Assembly: GCF_003330725.1 (NCBI RefSeq)
Contig: NZ_CP030840.1
Location: forward strand, 7,048,012-7,112,011
From: Acidisarcina polymorpha
Lineage (GTDB): Bacteria; Acidobacteriota; Terriglobia; Terriglobales; Acidobacteriaceae
Length of the DNA: 64,000 nt
Reading direction: 5' to 3'
Part shown: piece by piece, positions 36,311 through 44,911 of the stretch
Numbering within the stretch: the first letter of the stretch is position 1
Layout of the letters: every line of letters begins with the position of its first letter
The notes under the pieces: model-generated
What the model was told of the DNA's origin: nothing
Seen by the model: only the letters and a program-made list of their open reading frames with translations
The model's database searches: none
Program-made: the position numbers and the translations under genes

Positions 36311-37087
36311 TCAAGGGGACCAACTCCTGGTGACCGCAAGCAACTGTTGCCACCCGGCCTTGCTCATCTTTAACCGCTGCCCGTTGGCCAGACTCACCGA
36401 GCCTTCGCTGCGCCCCTCGCGAAAGATCTCTTGCACCTTCTCCACATTCACAATGACAGAGCGATGAATGCGGACGAACTTCTCCGGGTCGAGAGTCTCT
36501 GCAAGTTGTTTGATCGTCTCGCGCAGCATGAGGCTCTTCGCACCGACGTGCAGGCAGCAGTAATAGTCTGCGGCCTCGATCCACTCGATCTCATCGACAT
36601 TGACGAAGCAGTCCCTCCTGCCGCCGGGAATGAGCAGACGTCTTGGATATTCGTTCCTCGCGCCGTTCCCCAGATTTTCCAGTACGGACTTGAGCTGCTC
36701 CTGATTCGACAACGCGGCGCTCGACGCAATCCGTTCCTTTACCCGGGCCAGGGTCGCCTGCAGGCGCTCCCGTTCGACCGGCTTGGTCAAGTAGTCCAGC
36801 GCGTGGACCTCGAACGCCTTCACCGCATATTGATTGTGCGCCGTCACGAAAACCGTTACCGGCATATACGCCGGACCGACCTGCTCGAGGACCTCAAACC
36901 CTCCCCTTCCCGGCATCTGAATGTCGAGAAAGAGCACGTCGATTCGTCTCTCTTTGAGGCTCGCTACCGTCTCTCTTCCATTGCGACATTCTCCGATGAC
37001 ACAAATCTCATCGTCGCCCGACAACAGAAACCTGAGGCGTTCGCGCGCCAGCGGTTCATCGTCGGCAATGATCGTCTTCAGCTTCAT
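36311..37087 (-). CDS. LytTR-family response regulator
   Basis: A 258-residue two-component regulator: receiver domain (about 4-120) with acidic pocket D9/D10, phospho-acceptor Asp55 in LFLDIQMPG and Lys in YLTKPVE, then a LytTR DNA-binding domain (about 150-255; IHRSVIVNVEKVQEI and GSVSLANGQRLKMSKAGW). LytTR domains bind pairs of direct repeats about two helical turns apart. It starts two bases after the sensor kinase stop, forming one unit. The likely target is the adaptor/RND unit on the other side of the kinase, since a candidate repeat pair lies there. Confidence 0.94.
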   Translation of the reverse strand: MKLKTIIADDEPLARERLRFLLSGDDEICVIGECRNGRETVASLKERRIDVLFLDIQMPGRGGFEVLEQVGPAYMPVTVFVTAHNQYAVKAFEVHALDYLTKPVERERLQATLARVKERIASSAALSNQEQLKSVLENLGNGARNEYPRRLLIPGGRRDCFVNVDEIEWIEAADYYCCLHVGAKSLMLRETIKQLAETLDPEKFVRIHRSVIVNVEKVQEIFREGRSEGSVSLANGQRLKMSKAGWQQLLAVTRSWSP

Positions 37088-37089
37088 CT

Positions 37090-38256
37090 TCAGCCGCGTT
37101 CATAGGGGATGGCGATCGCGACTTCAAAGCCGCCCGATTCCACCGGCTGCGCTTTCATCGAATAGCCGTCCAGGTAGAAATGCGCGAGCCGCTCGCGCGT
37201 GTTTTTTAGTCCGATGCCATGGCCATTCTGCAGCGCAGCGCCTCCGCCTGAGCCACTCCCCGAATCGCGCACACGCAGGAGCAACGTAGACCCCTCGCGC
37301 CGCGCCGAAGCCTCGACCAGACCTTCGCTCTCGCAATTCGCGATTCCATGCCGAATCGCATTCTCTACGATAGGTTGAAGCAGGAAACAAGGGACCAGCC
37401 CATCGAGGGCGCCCGGCTCTACTTTGATCTCGACACGCAGCCGATCGGCAAAACGAACCTGCTCGATCGCGAGGTAATTTTCCATGATCTCCAACTCTTG
37501 CGAGAGCGGCACCTTCTCCGGAGTAGTTCTCTGCAGGGTGCTCCGCAAAATCGCGTTGAGGTGAGAAAGCATCGAAGCTGCTTCCCTCTGCCGCCCAAAC
37601 TCAACCAGGGTAGTGATGGCATTCAGGGTGTTGAAGAGAAAGTGGGGTTCCATCTGCATCTGCAATGCCCGCAGGTGTGCCGTGGAGAGCTGCTTCTGCA
37701 GTTCCGCGGCGGCCAAGGCATCCTTCTGCGCACGAATCTGGAACTGGATGGTCCCAATCATTCCGAAGAGAAATCCATAGAGCAGCACTTCCATGCCGAA
37801 GCGATTGACGTTCAGCATGCTCGTCCAAATCGCCAACGGAGAAGACTGCCAGCCTGGATCGATGAACCCAAGGCTGCCCAGCAGCAGCAGATGGACGACG
37901 CCAAGCGCTGACCCCACCAGCAGATGAATCGAAATCGCTTTGAAAGAAAAGCTGGAGGCAAAGGCCAGGTGCTGGCTCAGCTTCCACATCGCGCTGGCAA
38001 TGCACGCCCACCACAGCCAAAGCACCGCTCCGTATATGAGGGATGGACGATGAGTCACTGACTGGCATTCAGCGGCAGTCGCAAGAGCGAGAGCAGTCGC
38101 GACAGAAAAGATCACGGCATGGCCGTTCAGTCGCAGCCCTGCCTGCAGGCCACCGGGACGTTTCCAGACAGATTCGGCGCGGCCGGCCTGCGGTGCGTTC
38201 GCCTGCTTGCTGGATGAAGCCTGGGGTAACTCGTGTGCAGCCGTGAGTGCATTCAT
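37090..38256 (-). CDS. LytS-type sensor histidine kinase
   Basis: A 388-residue membrane kinase of the His_kinase (PF06580) class that pairs with LytTR regulators. The N-terminal region has about four helices (about 45-65, 70-92, 105-130 and 145-170). The phospho-acceptor His205 is in EPHFLFNTLNAI, and the ATPase domain (about 285-388) has the N box IVENAIRHGI and G boxes RDSGSGSGGGAA and GIGLKNTRERL. The ATG is preceded by a GGAAGGAAG purine run. The signal sensed is unknown; gene order suggests envelope stress or a compound exported by the divergent pump. Confidence 0.93.
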   Translation of the reverse strand: MNALTAAHELPQASSSKQANAPQAGRAESVWKRPGGLQAGLRLNGHAVIFSVATALALATAAECQSVTHRPSLIYGAVLWLWWACIASAMWKLSQHLAFASSFSFKAISIHLLVGSALGVVHLLLLGSLGFIDPGWQSSPLAIWTSMLNVNRFGMEVLLYGFLFGMIGTIQFQIRAQKDALAAAELQKQLSTAHLRALQMQMEPHFLFNTLNAITTLVEFGRQREAASMLSHLNAILRSTLQRTTPEKVPLSQELEIMENYLAIEQVRFADRLRVEIKVEPGALDGLVPCFLLQPIVENAIRHGIANCESEGLVEASARREGSTLLLRVRDSGSGSGGGAALQNGHGIGLKNTRERLAHFYLDGYSMKAQPVESGGFEVAIAIPYERG

Positions 38257-38336
38257 CTGCTTCCTTCCTTCTCCGATGAATCCCGAGCACCATCGTTCCT
38301 TCCAGAATCGTACTCCGGGACCACCATGGCCAGCTC

Positions 38337-38367
38337 TTTGCAGGGAACCCCATAGTTTCTGCAGGGA
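38337..38367. promoter_or_regulatory. Direct repeat pair, candidate LytTR operator
   Basis: TTTGCAGGGA (38337-38346) and TCTGCAGGGA (38358-38367) match at nine of ten bases and start exactly 21 bases apart, two helical turns. It lies in the 254-base divergent region between the LytS-type kinase and the RND adaptor. The geometry fits LytTR binding sites (about 9-bp repeats with a 12-base spacer); the base sequence does not match a published consensus that I recall. Confidence 0.45.
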
Positions 38368-38510
38368 GCGAGCCTCGATGCCAGGGGTGAAAGCACATCA
38401 CTCTCTCGCCGCCAATTCCAGAGCGCTGACTGCATTTACTGCAACCCCGGCTGCATACCGATGGTCACGCGCGAAACAAGCCCGGATCCTGGCTCTGAGG
38501 TATCGCGAGC

Positions 38511-39773
38511 GTGAAGCACCACGGCATCTTGTCCCTCCTCAAATACGTTTTGTTCGGAGCCCCACTGTGTCTTCCCCTGACATCCTGCACTCGAGTCGCA
38601 GCCAAAGCGAAACCAGCCGCAACCGAGGCGGTACCGGTCCGCGCCGTGCGGGCGGTCTCCGAGGATGTTCCCGTCGACATCGCAGCTGTCGGAAACGTCG
38701 AGGCGATGGAACGCGTTGAGGTCAAGTCGCGGGTGCCCGGGCAAATCAACCTTGTCGCCTTCGTCGAAGGACAAAACGTAACTAAGGGCCAGTTGCTTTT
38801 CACCATCGACCGCGAGACGCTCGAACGTCAAACGCTGGAAGAGCAGGCAAACTTTGAACGCGACGCCGCGATGGAAGAGCAGGCCCGCGCAGTTGTGGCG
38901 CGTGACACCGCCGCAGAAAAGCAGAGCCATTCAGAGGCGGATGTTGCCCGGCGCCTTGGGACACTCGGCGTAATCTCCGGGCAGCGCGTCGACCAGCTGG
39001 TCACCGCCAGCGAGACTGCCGGCGCAGCCCAGCGCGCCGACCAGGCGGCGGTCGAGGCCGCGGCAGGCACAATCAGGGCCGACCGGGCGCGGCTTGCCGA
39101 GACTCAGCTGCAACTGCACTTTACAGATGTGGTCGCGCCGATCAGCGGGCGCGCCGGCGCGGTGACCGTGAAGACCGGCAACATGGTGCGAGACAACGAC
39201 ACTACCCTCGTCACCCTGCTTCAACTGGCGCCCATCTATGTCACCTTTGGAATTCCCGAACAGAGTCTGCCCGAGGTGCGCCGCCTCAACGCGGCGGGGC
39301 AACTGACAGTAAACGCAAGCCTTGATGCGGCCGCCGGTAGCGCAGCCGGGATGGAAGGCCATCTCGCCTTCATCGACAACACCGTCGATGCAACCACCGG
39401 CACGATCCGGCTCAAGGCTGTGTTCCTGAATGCCGACAACGCCCTGTGGCCGGGGGAGTATATCAATGTGCGCTTCCGCCTTGGCGTGGAGGCGGGCAGA
39501 ACGGTGGTGCCAGAATCCTCTATTCAGGATGGCCTCGACGGCAAATACGTCTGGCTGGTCAAATCTGGGAAGGCTTCGATTGCGCCTGTGACCGTGCTGC
39601 GGACCTACCGGCCAACGACCGGCCCCGAAGAAGCAATTATCGGCGGCGGCATCAAGCCGGGCGACGTGGTAGTCACCGAAGGGCAGCTCCGGCTTACGGC
39701 CGGTGCGACAGTCACATTGTTAGATGCCTCGCACAGCCAACCGCCGGCTTCCAAACCAACGGTAACGCCGTGA
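38511..39773 (+). CDS. RND efflux periplasmic adaptor (membrane fusion lipoprotein)
   Basis: A 420-residue HlyD/AcrA-type adaptor that bridges an RND pump to an outer-membrane channel. The signal ends in the lipobox LTSC near residue 26, so it is probably a lipoprotein. The order is a lipoyl-like half (VEVKSRVPGQINLVAFVEGQ near 62), a coiled-coil hairpin (about 95-185), the second lipoyl half and beta-barrel (FTDVVAPISGRAGAV), and a membrane-proximal domain. The start is GTG. The pump gene follows 34 bases after the stop. No outer-membrane channel gene is nearby. Confidence 0.94.
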   Translation: MKHHGILSLLKYVLFGAPLCLPLTSCTRVAAKAKPAATEAVPVRAVRAVSEDVPVDIAAVGNVEAMERVEVKSRVPGQINLVAFVEGQNVTKGQLLFTIDRETLERQTLEEQANFERDAAMEEQARAVVARDTAAEKQSHSEADVARRLGTLGVISGQRVDQLVTASETAGAAQRADQAAVEAAAGTIRADRARLAETQLQLHFTDVVAPISGRAGAVTVKTGNMVRDNDTTLVTLLQLAPIYVTFGIPEQSLPEVRRLNAAGQLTVNASLDAAAGSAAGMEGHLAFIDNTVDATTGTIRLKAVFLNADNALWPGEYINVRFRLGVEAGRTVVPESSIQDGLDGKYVWLVKSGKASIAPVTVLRTYRPTTGPEEAIIGGGIKPGDVVVTEGQLRLTAGATVTLLDASHSQPPASKPTVTP

Positions 39774-39807
39774 CTGCGAACGCCGCCAATGCTAAGCAAG
39801 GTGTCCA

Positions 39808-42800
39808 ATGATGCGTTTCACTGACTTCTTCATTCGCCGCGCGACCACGACCACGCTGCTGAGCGCGGCCATCGCCGGCTTCGGTCTGCTCAGTTACAAT
39901 TCCCTCGCAGTCAGCAACCTGCCCGAGGTCCAGTACCCGACCATCCACGTTCAGGCTGGTTTGCCAGGGGCAAATCCCGACGCTATGGCATCCACTGTGG
40001 CCACGCCGCTCGAGAGTGAGTTCTCAACCATCCCCGGCATCGAACACATGGCCTCCACCAGTGCGGTGGGCGAAACCAACATCACTCTTGAGTTCGATTT
40101 GAATCGGAGCGTCGACGCGGCCGCGCAGGATGTCCAGGCGGCGATCTCCCGCGCCGCGGGCGCGCTCCCCGCAAGTATGCCCTCGCCGCCCTCCTACTCA
40201 AAGGTGAATCCAGCACAGAGGGCGATCCTCTGGCTCGAGATGTCATCAACGACAATCGCCCTCGACGACTTCGCAAAATACGCGAATCAGATCTTCGCCA
40301 AGCGCGTCTCCATGGTGAGCGGCGTCTCTCAGGTAGAGGTTTACGGACCGGAAGCCCCCGCGATTCGCGTGCAGGCCGACCCGGCCAGGCTGGCAGCTTA
40401 TGGGCTCGACCTTGAGCAGCTTCGCACCGCGCTCACCAGCAACAGCACCAACCTGCCATCGGGTACTCTCTACGGCGACAACAAGGACTTCTCCCTGCAG
40501 GCCAATAGCCAGCTCAGTTCGGCCGGGGAGTTTTCCCAAATGGTCGTCGCTTACCGCGACGGATCTCCCATTCGCTTGAGTCAGGTCGCCAACGTCTTCA
40601 ATAGCTCAAGGAGTGACAGGAGCCGGTTTTGGATCAATGGGCGGCGTAGCGTCATCCTCGCGGTGCGGAAACAGCCCGGCGCCAACACTGTCGAAGTCGC
40701 CGACAAGGTAAAGGCCGTTATCTCCTCGCTGCGCGATTCCATGCCGCCGGGGGTCTCCTTTGGTAAGGTCGCCGACGATGCCGACCTGGTCCGCGAATCG
40801 ATCGCCGAGGTCAATCGCACCCTGATCATCACCATCGTTCTGGTCGTGCTGGTCATCTTCTTATTTCTCGGAACCGCGTCTTCGACAATCGTCGCCAGCG
40901 CGACCATCCCGCTTTCCATCCTCGGATCCTTCATCGTCATGCGGCTGCTTGGTTATTCGGTAGATATGTTTTCGATGATGGCAATAACTCTTTCCGTCGG
41001 CTTCATCGTCGACGACGCCATCGTCATGATTGAGAACATCGTGCGTCATCGCGAGATGGGCAAGTCGCGAATGCAGGCCGCGCTCGACGGTGCCAACGAG
41101 GTCGGTTTCACCATCATCTCAATGACGATCTCTCTGGTCGCCGTCTTCCTGCCCATAGTCTTTCTAAGTGGCATCCTGGGCCGCCTGCTTCGCGAGTTCG
41201 CAGTGACGATCTCCGTGTCGATACTGCTTTCCGCACTCACGGCGCTCACGCTCACACCCATGCTATGCAGCCGCTTCCTCGGCTCGCGCGAAACCGCAGG
41301 CCACTGGTTTCAAGAGCGTTCGGAGAGCTTCTACGCCGCCATGCAGGAGGCATACCGGCGTTCGCTGGACGTGGTCTTGCGCCATAGGCGCGCCACCATC
41401 CTCGTTAGTGTCGCGATGACCGTGCTCACCGCCTGCCTCTTCGTCGTCGTTCCCAAAAGCTTTATCCCCGCCGTGGACGTGCCCAACTTTGGGGGCACCC
41501 TTGAGGCCTCGCAAGATAACTCTTTCGATCGCATGATTGCTTATGGCGAAGAGGTCAACAAGATTCTCGCAACCATTCCGTGGATGCAAAGCAACCTCGC
41601 TGGCGTGGATTCGCAGAACAACGGCTGGTTCTGGGTTAATCTCGTTCCCGATAAACACCGGCCCAACGTAAAGGTCATCATGGCCGGCCTGCAGAAGCGC
41701 TTGAACAAGATTCCAGGCCTCAACGTCTACCTCCGCCAGGGCAATTGGGTCGATCTCGGCCAGAGTGAGGGGCGTTCGCAATACTCGGCCGCGCTCCAAA
41801 GCCCAGACGCCGAGGAGCTATACCGGTGGGCGCCCCGCTTGAAGACGAAGCTACAATCGCTGCCCGAGTTGGCAAACGTCTCGAGCGATCTGCAGATGAG
41901 CGCGCCGCGCGTGAATGTCGACATCCGCCGCGATCTCGCCATGTCGCTCGACGTCGACCCCGAAAAGATTGCCAACACCCTCTACGATGCCTATGGAAAC
42001 CGGCGCGCGAACACGATCATGGTAGCGTCGGAGCGCTACGACGTGATCCTCGAGGTCGCAAGACAGTACCAGCGCGACCCGGCGGCCCTGGCAGACTTAT
42101 ACATCCGGTCGAACGCCGGCCGGCTGGTTCCCCTCTCGGCGATCACTACGCTCACTCAGACCGTGGCGCCTTTAACCGCGAACCACATCGGGCAATTTCC
42201 CGCAGTCACTTTTCAATTCGATCTCAAGCCTGGAGTTTCACTAAGCGCCGCGACGGAGATCGTTCGCCGGGCGGCCGAGGAGATCGGCATACCAACGACG
42301 ATCAGCTTCGCATTTCAAGGGACCGCCGCCCAATTCCAAAGCTCGCTCAAAGGCCTCGGGCTTCTGCTGGTCATCGCAGTAATGGTGATCTATCTCGTCC
42401 TCGGAGTGCTCTACGAGAGCTTCATCCATCCCATCACGATTCTCTCCGGGCTGCCATCGGCTGCCATCGGCGCGCTGCTCACCTTGCTGGCATGCGGGGA
42501 AGATCTTAATCTCTATTCTTTTCTCGGCATAATTATGTTGATCGGCATCGTGAAAAAGAACGCGATCATGATCGTAGACTTCGCGCTCGACGCCGAACGC
42601 GGCTCCGGCATGAGCCCTGAGGCCGCGGTCTACCAGGGCTGTGTGCAACGCTTTCGTCCAATCATGATGACCACGATGGCCGCCTTGTTCGGCGCGATCC
42701 CCGTCGCCTTCGGCAGCGGCATCGGCGGCGAGGCGCGCCGCCCCCTCGGCATCGCGGTCGTCGGGGGCCTCCTGCTTTCCCAATCGCTGACCCTCTACAT

Positions 42801-42909
42801 CACGCCGGTCATTTATCTCTACCTTCATCGCTTTCAGCCAGGCCACTCCAGGAAAGTTATGGATGAGATCTCCTTGTTGAGACCAACCACCGTGCACCAT
42901 TCGAATTGA
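39808..42909 (+). CDS. RND-family efflux permease (AcrB/MdtB type)
   Basis: A 1033-residue proton-driven trimeric efflux pump of the HAE1 group. The N-terminus FIRRATTTTLL, the periplasmic VAVSN-like segment (LAVSNLPEVQYPTI) and the proton-relay helix VGFIVDDAIVMIEN (Asp pair near residues 405-406) are present, as are the second-half repeats (GIIMLIGIVKKNAIMIVDFA). The length is normal. It pairs with the preceding adaptor. Sequence character (LPEVQYPTIHV, AISRAAGALP) is closer to MdtB/MdtC than to AcrB. It may be regulated by the divergent LytTR system. The outer-membrane partner is missing here. Confidence 0.95.
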   Translation: MMRFTDFFIRRATTTTLLSAAIAGFGLLSYNSLAVSNLPEVQYPTIHVQAGLPGANPDAMASTVATPLESEFSTIPGIEHMASTSAVGETNITLEFDLNRSVDAAAQDVQAAISRAAGALPASMPSPPSYSKVNPAQRAILWLEMSSTTIALDDFAKYANQIFAKRVSMVSGVSQVEVYGPEAPAIRVQADPARLAAYGLDLEQLRTALTSNSTNLPSGTLYGDNKDFSLQANSQLSSAGEFSQMVVAYRDGSPIRLSQVANVFNSSRSDRSRFWINGRRSVILAVRKQPGANTVEVADKVKAVISSLRDSMPPGVSFGKVADDADLVRESIAEVNRTLIITIVLVVLVIFLFLGTASSTIVASATIPLSILGSFIVMRLLGYSVDMFSMMAITLSVGFIVDDAIVMIENIVRHREMGKSRMQAALDGANEVGFTIISMTISLVAVFLPIVFLSGILGRLLREFAVTISVSILLSALTALTLTPMLCSRFLGSRETAGHWFQERSESFYAAMQEAYRRSLDVVLRHRRATILVSVAMTVLTACLFVVVPKSFIPAVDVPNFGGTLEASQDNSFDRMIAYGEEVNKILATIPWMQSNLAGVDSQNNGWFWVNLVPDKHRPNVKVIMAGLQKRLNKIPGLNVYLRQGNWVDLGQSEGRSQYSAALQSPDAEELYRWAPRLKTKLQSLPELANVSSDLQMSAPRVNVDIRRDLAMSLDVDPEKIANTLYDAYGNRRANTIMVASERYDVILEVARQYQRDPAALADLYIRSNAGRLVPLSAITTLTQTVAPLTANHIGQFPAVTFQFDLKPGVSLSAATEIVRRAAEEIGIPTTISFAFQGTAAQFQSSLKGLGLLLVIAVMVIYLVLGVLYESFIHPITILSGLPSAAIGALLTLLACGEDLNLYSFLGIIMLIGIVKKNAIMIVDFALDAERGSGMSPEAAVYQGCVQRFRPIMMTTMAALFGAIPVAFGSGIGGEARRPLGIAVVGGLLLSQSLTLYITPVIYLYLHRFQPGHSRKVMDEISLLRPTTVHHSN

Positions 42910-43187
42910 AGTAGCATGACAGCTTGAGACGGCGGAGCTGCTGAGTTCACCCACTGGTAGCGATGCACGTTGTCCGGTTGCCTACTTCGGGCGGCCACTT
43001 AGATCCTCAGACCGGAGTTCAAGACCAATGCCGCCGACGGACGTTTACCGAGCGCGAATGATTGACAATCGCGCAACCTAGTCCGTAGTCTGCTTTCGAC
43101 AGTAAACGCTTACCCGATTTGCTGGAATGCGTGAAGCTGTGCGGCAATGTCTCCGCGGGAGACGCCGCGGAAAGGTCCACCCCTCAC

Positions 43188-44537
43188 ATGCCGCTTCGAT
43201 CCTTTCTCGCCCTCTTGGCTATTCTGGTTAACGCTTCCGCGACGTCCTCCCAGGCGCAACTCACGGCTGCAGAACTGGCGCCCACTCCCCCTATGGGCTG
43301 GAATAGCTGGGATTCCTTTGGGCCCTCCGTGCGCGAGAACGAGGTCAAGGCGAATGCCGACTTCATCGCCGGCAAGCTCCTCAAGTTTGGCTGGCAGTAT
43401 GTGGTCGTCGATATCGAGTGGTATCAGCCCGACGCGCATGCCCACGGTTATATCGCACGGGGCCGCGTCACCATGGACAAATATGGCCGCTTTGTGCCGT
43501 CTGAAAACCGCTTCCCCTCGGCGGCTGACGGCGCAGGATTCAAGCCGCTGGCGGACTACATCCACACCAAGGGTCTGAAATTCGGTATTCACATCATGCG
43601 CGGAATTCCGCGAGAAGCTGTGGATAAAAACCTGCCCATCGAGGGATCGAAATATCATGCGGCCGATGTGGCCGACAAGGTGAACGTGTGCCAGTGGAAA
43701 AATATGGAAGATACCTACGGCGTCGACATGACCAAGCCCGGCGCGCAGGATTATTACGACTCGATCGCGCGGCTCTATGCCTCCTGGGGCGTCGATTTTG
43801 TCAAGGCTGACGACATGAGCCGGCCTTTCCGCGGGCCTGAGATCCATGCCCTGAGCATCGCCTTGCGGAAGACCGGCCGACCGATCGTACTCAGCCTCTC
43901 ACCCGGGCCGGCGCCGGTCGATGAGTACGCTGCGCTATCTGCCAACGCCAACATGTGGCGCATCTCGAACGATTTCTGGGACCGTTGGATCGACATCAAA
44001 GAGCAGTTTGAACGGGCGCACCGCTGGGAGGGTAAATCTCAACCCGGAGGCTGGCCCGATGCGGACATGCTGCCGCTTGGGCATATTGCCATTCGCGGCG
44101 AACGGGGCGATGATCGCAAGAGTCTATTCACCCACGATGAGCAGATCACGTTGATGTCGCTCTGGTCGACCTTCCGCTCCCCGCTCATGATGGGAGGCGA
44201 CTTGCCGAGCAGCGACGACTTCACTCTCGGCCTGCTAAGCAATCCGGAGGTCCTCGACGTAGACCAGAAGAGCAGCGGCGGCCATCAGTCCTATGATCAA
44301 GGGGCCATCCTGGCATGGACTGCGGATGCGCCTGGCGGAACAGCAAAGTATGTCCCCGTTTTCAACACCGGGGATGCACCCGCAAAGGCGGATTTGAAAT
44401 GGAACCAGGTCGGAGTCGACACCCATGAACCCCTGGTCCGTGACCTTTGGACACGGCAGGACCTTGGCCAGAAGGCAACGATCTCGCTCACCCTGCAACC
44501 CCATGCCAGTGTGCTGTACAAGGTGAGCGGACACTAG
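43188..44537 (+). CDS. Secreted GH27 alpha-galactosidase
   Basis: A 449-residue glycoside hydrolase family 27 enzyme, expected to remove terminal alpha-galactosyl residues from plant polysaccharides or glycoconjugates. The ATG at 43188 gives a signal peptide (MPLRSFLALLA to SSQAQ); the frame extends to a TTG at 43119. Family marks are PPMGWNSWDSFG (about 36), VVVDIEWYQPD, the nucleophile Asp208 in DFVKADDMSR and the acid/base Asp262 in WRISNDFWDRW. The C-terminal 90 residues form the expected beta domain. It stands alone; no sugar transporter or regulator lies beside it. Confidence 0.92.
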   Translation: MPLRSFLALLAILVNASATSSQAQLTAAELAPTPPMGWNSWDSFGPSVRENEVKANADFIAGKLLKFGWQYVVVDIEWYQPDAHAHGYIARGRVTMDKYGRFVPSENRFPSAADGAGFKPLADYIHTKGLKFGIHIMRGIPREAVDKNLPIEGSKYHAADVADKVNVCQWKNMEDTYGVDMTKPGAQDYYDSIARLYASWGVDFVKADDMSRPFRGPEIHALSIALRKTGRPIVLSLSPGPAPVDEYAALSANANMWRISNDFWDRWIDIKEQFERAHRWEGKSQPGGWPDADMLPLGHIAIRGERGDDRKSLFTHDEQITLMSLWSTFRSPLMMGGDLPSSDDFTLGLLSNPEVLDVDQKSSGGHQSYDQGAILAWTADAPGGTAKYVPVFNTGDAPAKADLKWNQVGVDTHEPLVRDLWTRQDLGQKATISLTLQPHASVLYKVSGH

Positions 44538-44911
44538 ACCGTCCCATTTGCTCGACGACCGTAGCCATCCGTCCCTGTTCTTTCAACGAACCATCCGCTC
44601 GCGCATGAAAAGAACCTATGGGTTAACATCGCTCACGAACCTTTTATCTCAGGGTCGACGCTGCGCGCCTGTTCGTTGCTTCAAAAGGTTCTTGGCGCTC
44701 GCTCCAGAGATGGTCTCATTCCGAATAGCGATCCGAATGAAACTGTCCTGATGTTCCCTCGTGTTCGATAATGATTCAAGACTCATAATCGGTCGGATCA
44801 ACTATGGCCTGTTCATACTAGGGTCTTCAAGCGTGTGCTAGTTCTGCTCGTCGCATCAGACTTTCACGCACCTTCACTTCGCGTCCGTTTTTAGCAATAA
44901 TTAAGGGTGTT
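44538..44911. other. Gene-free interval upstream of htpG
   Basis: No supported gene. The last 60 bases are AT-richer and should hold the htpG promoter, but I find neither a CIRCE element nor a clear heat-shock sigma motif. AAGGG just before the htpG ATG is the ribosome site. Confidence 0.45.

Noticed and set aside
44700..44911. Heat-shock promoter or CIRCE element for htpG.
   Set aside because: No inverted repeat of the CIRCE type and no convincing heat-shock sigma hexamers were found.
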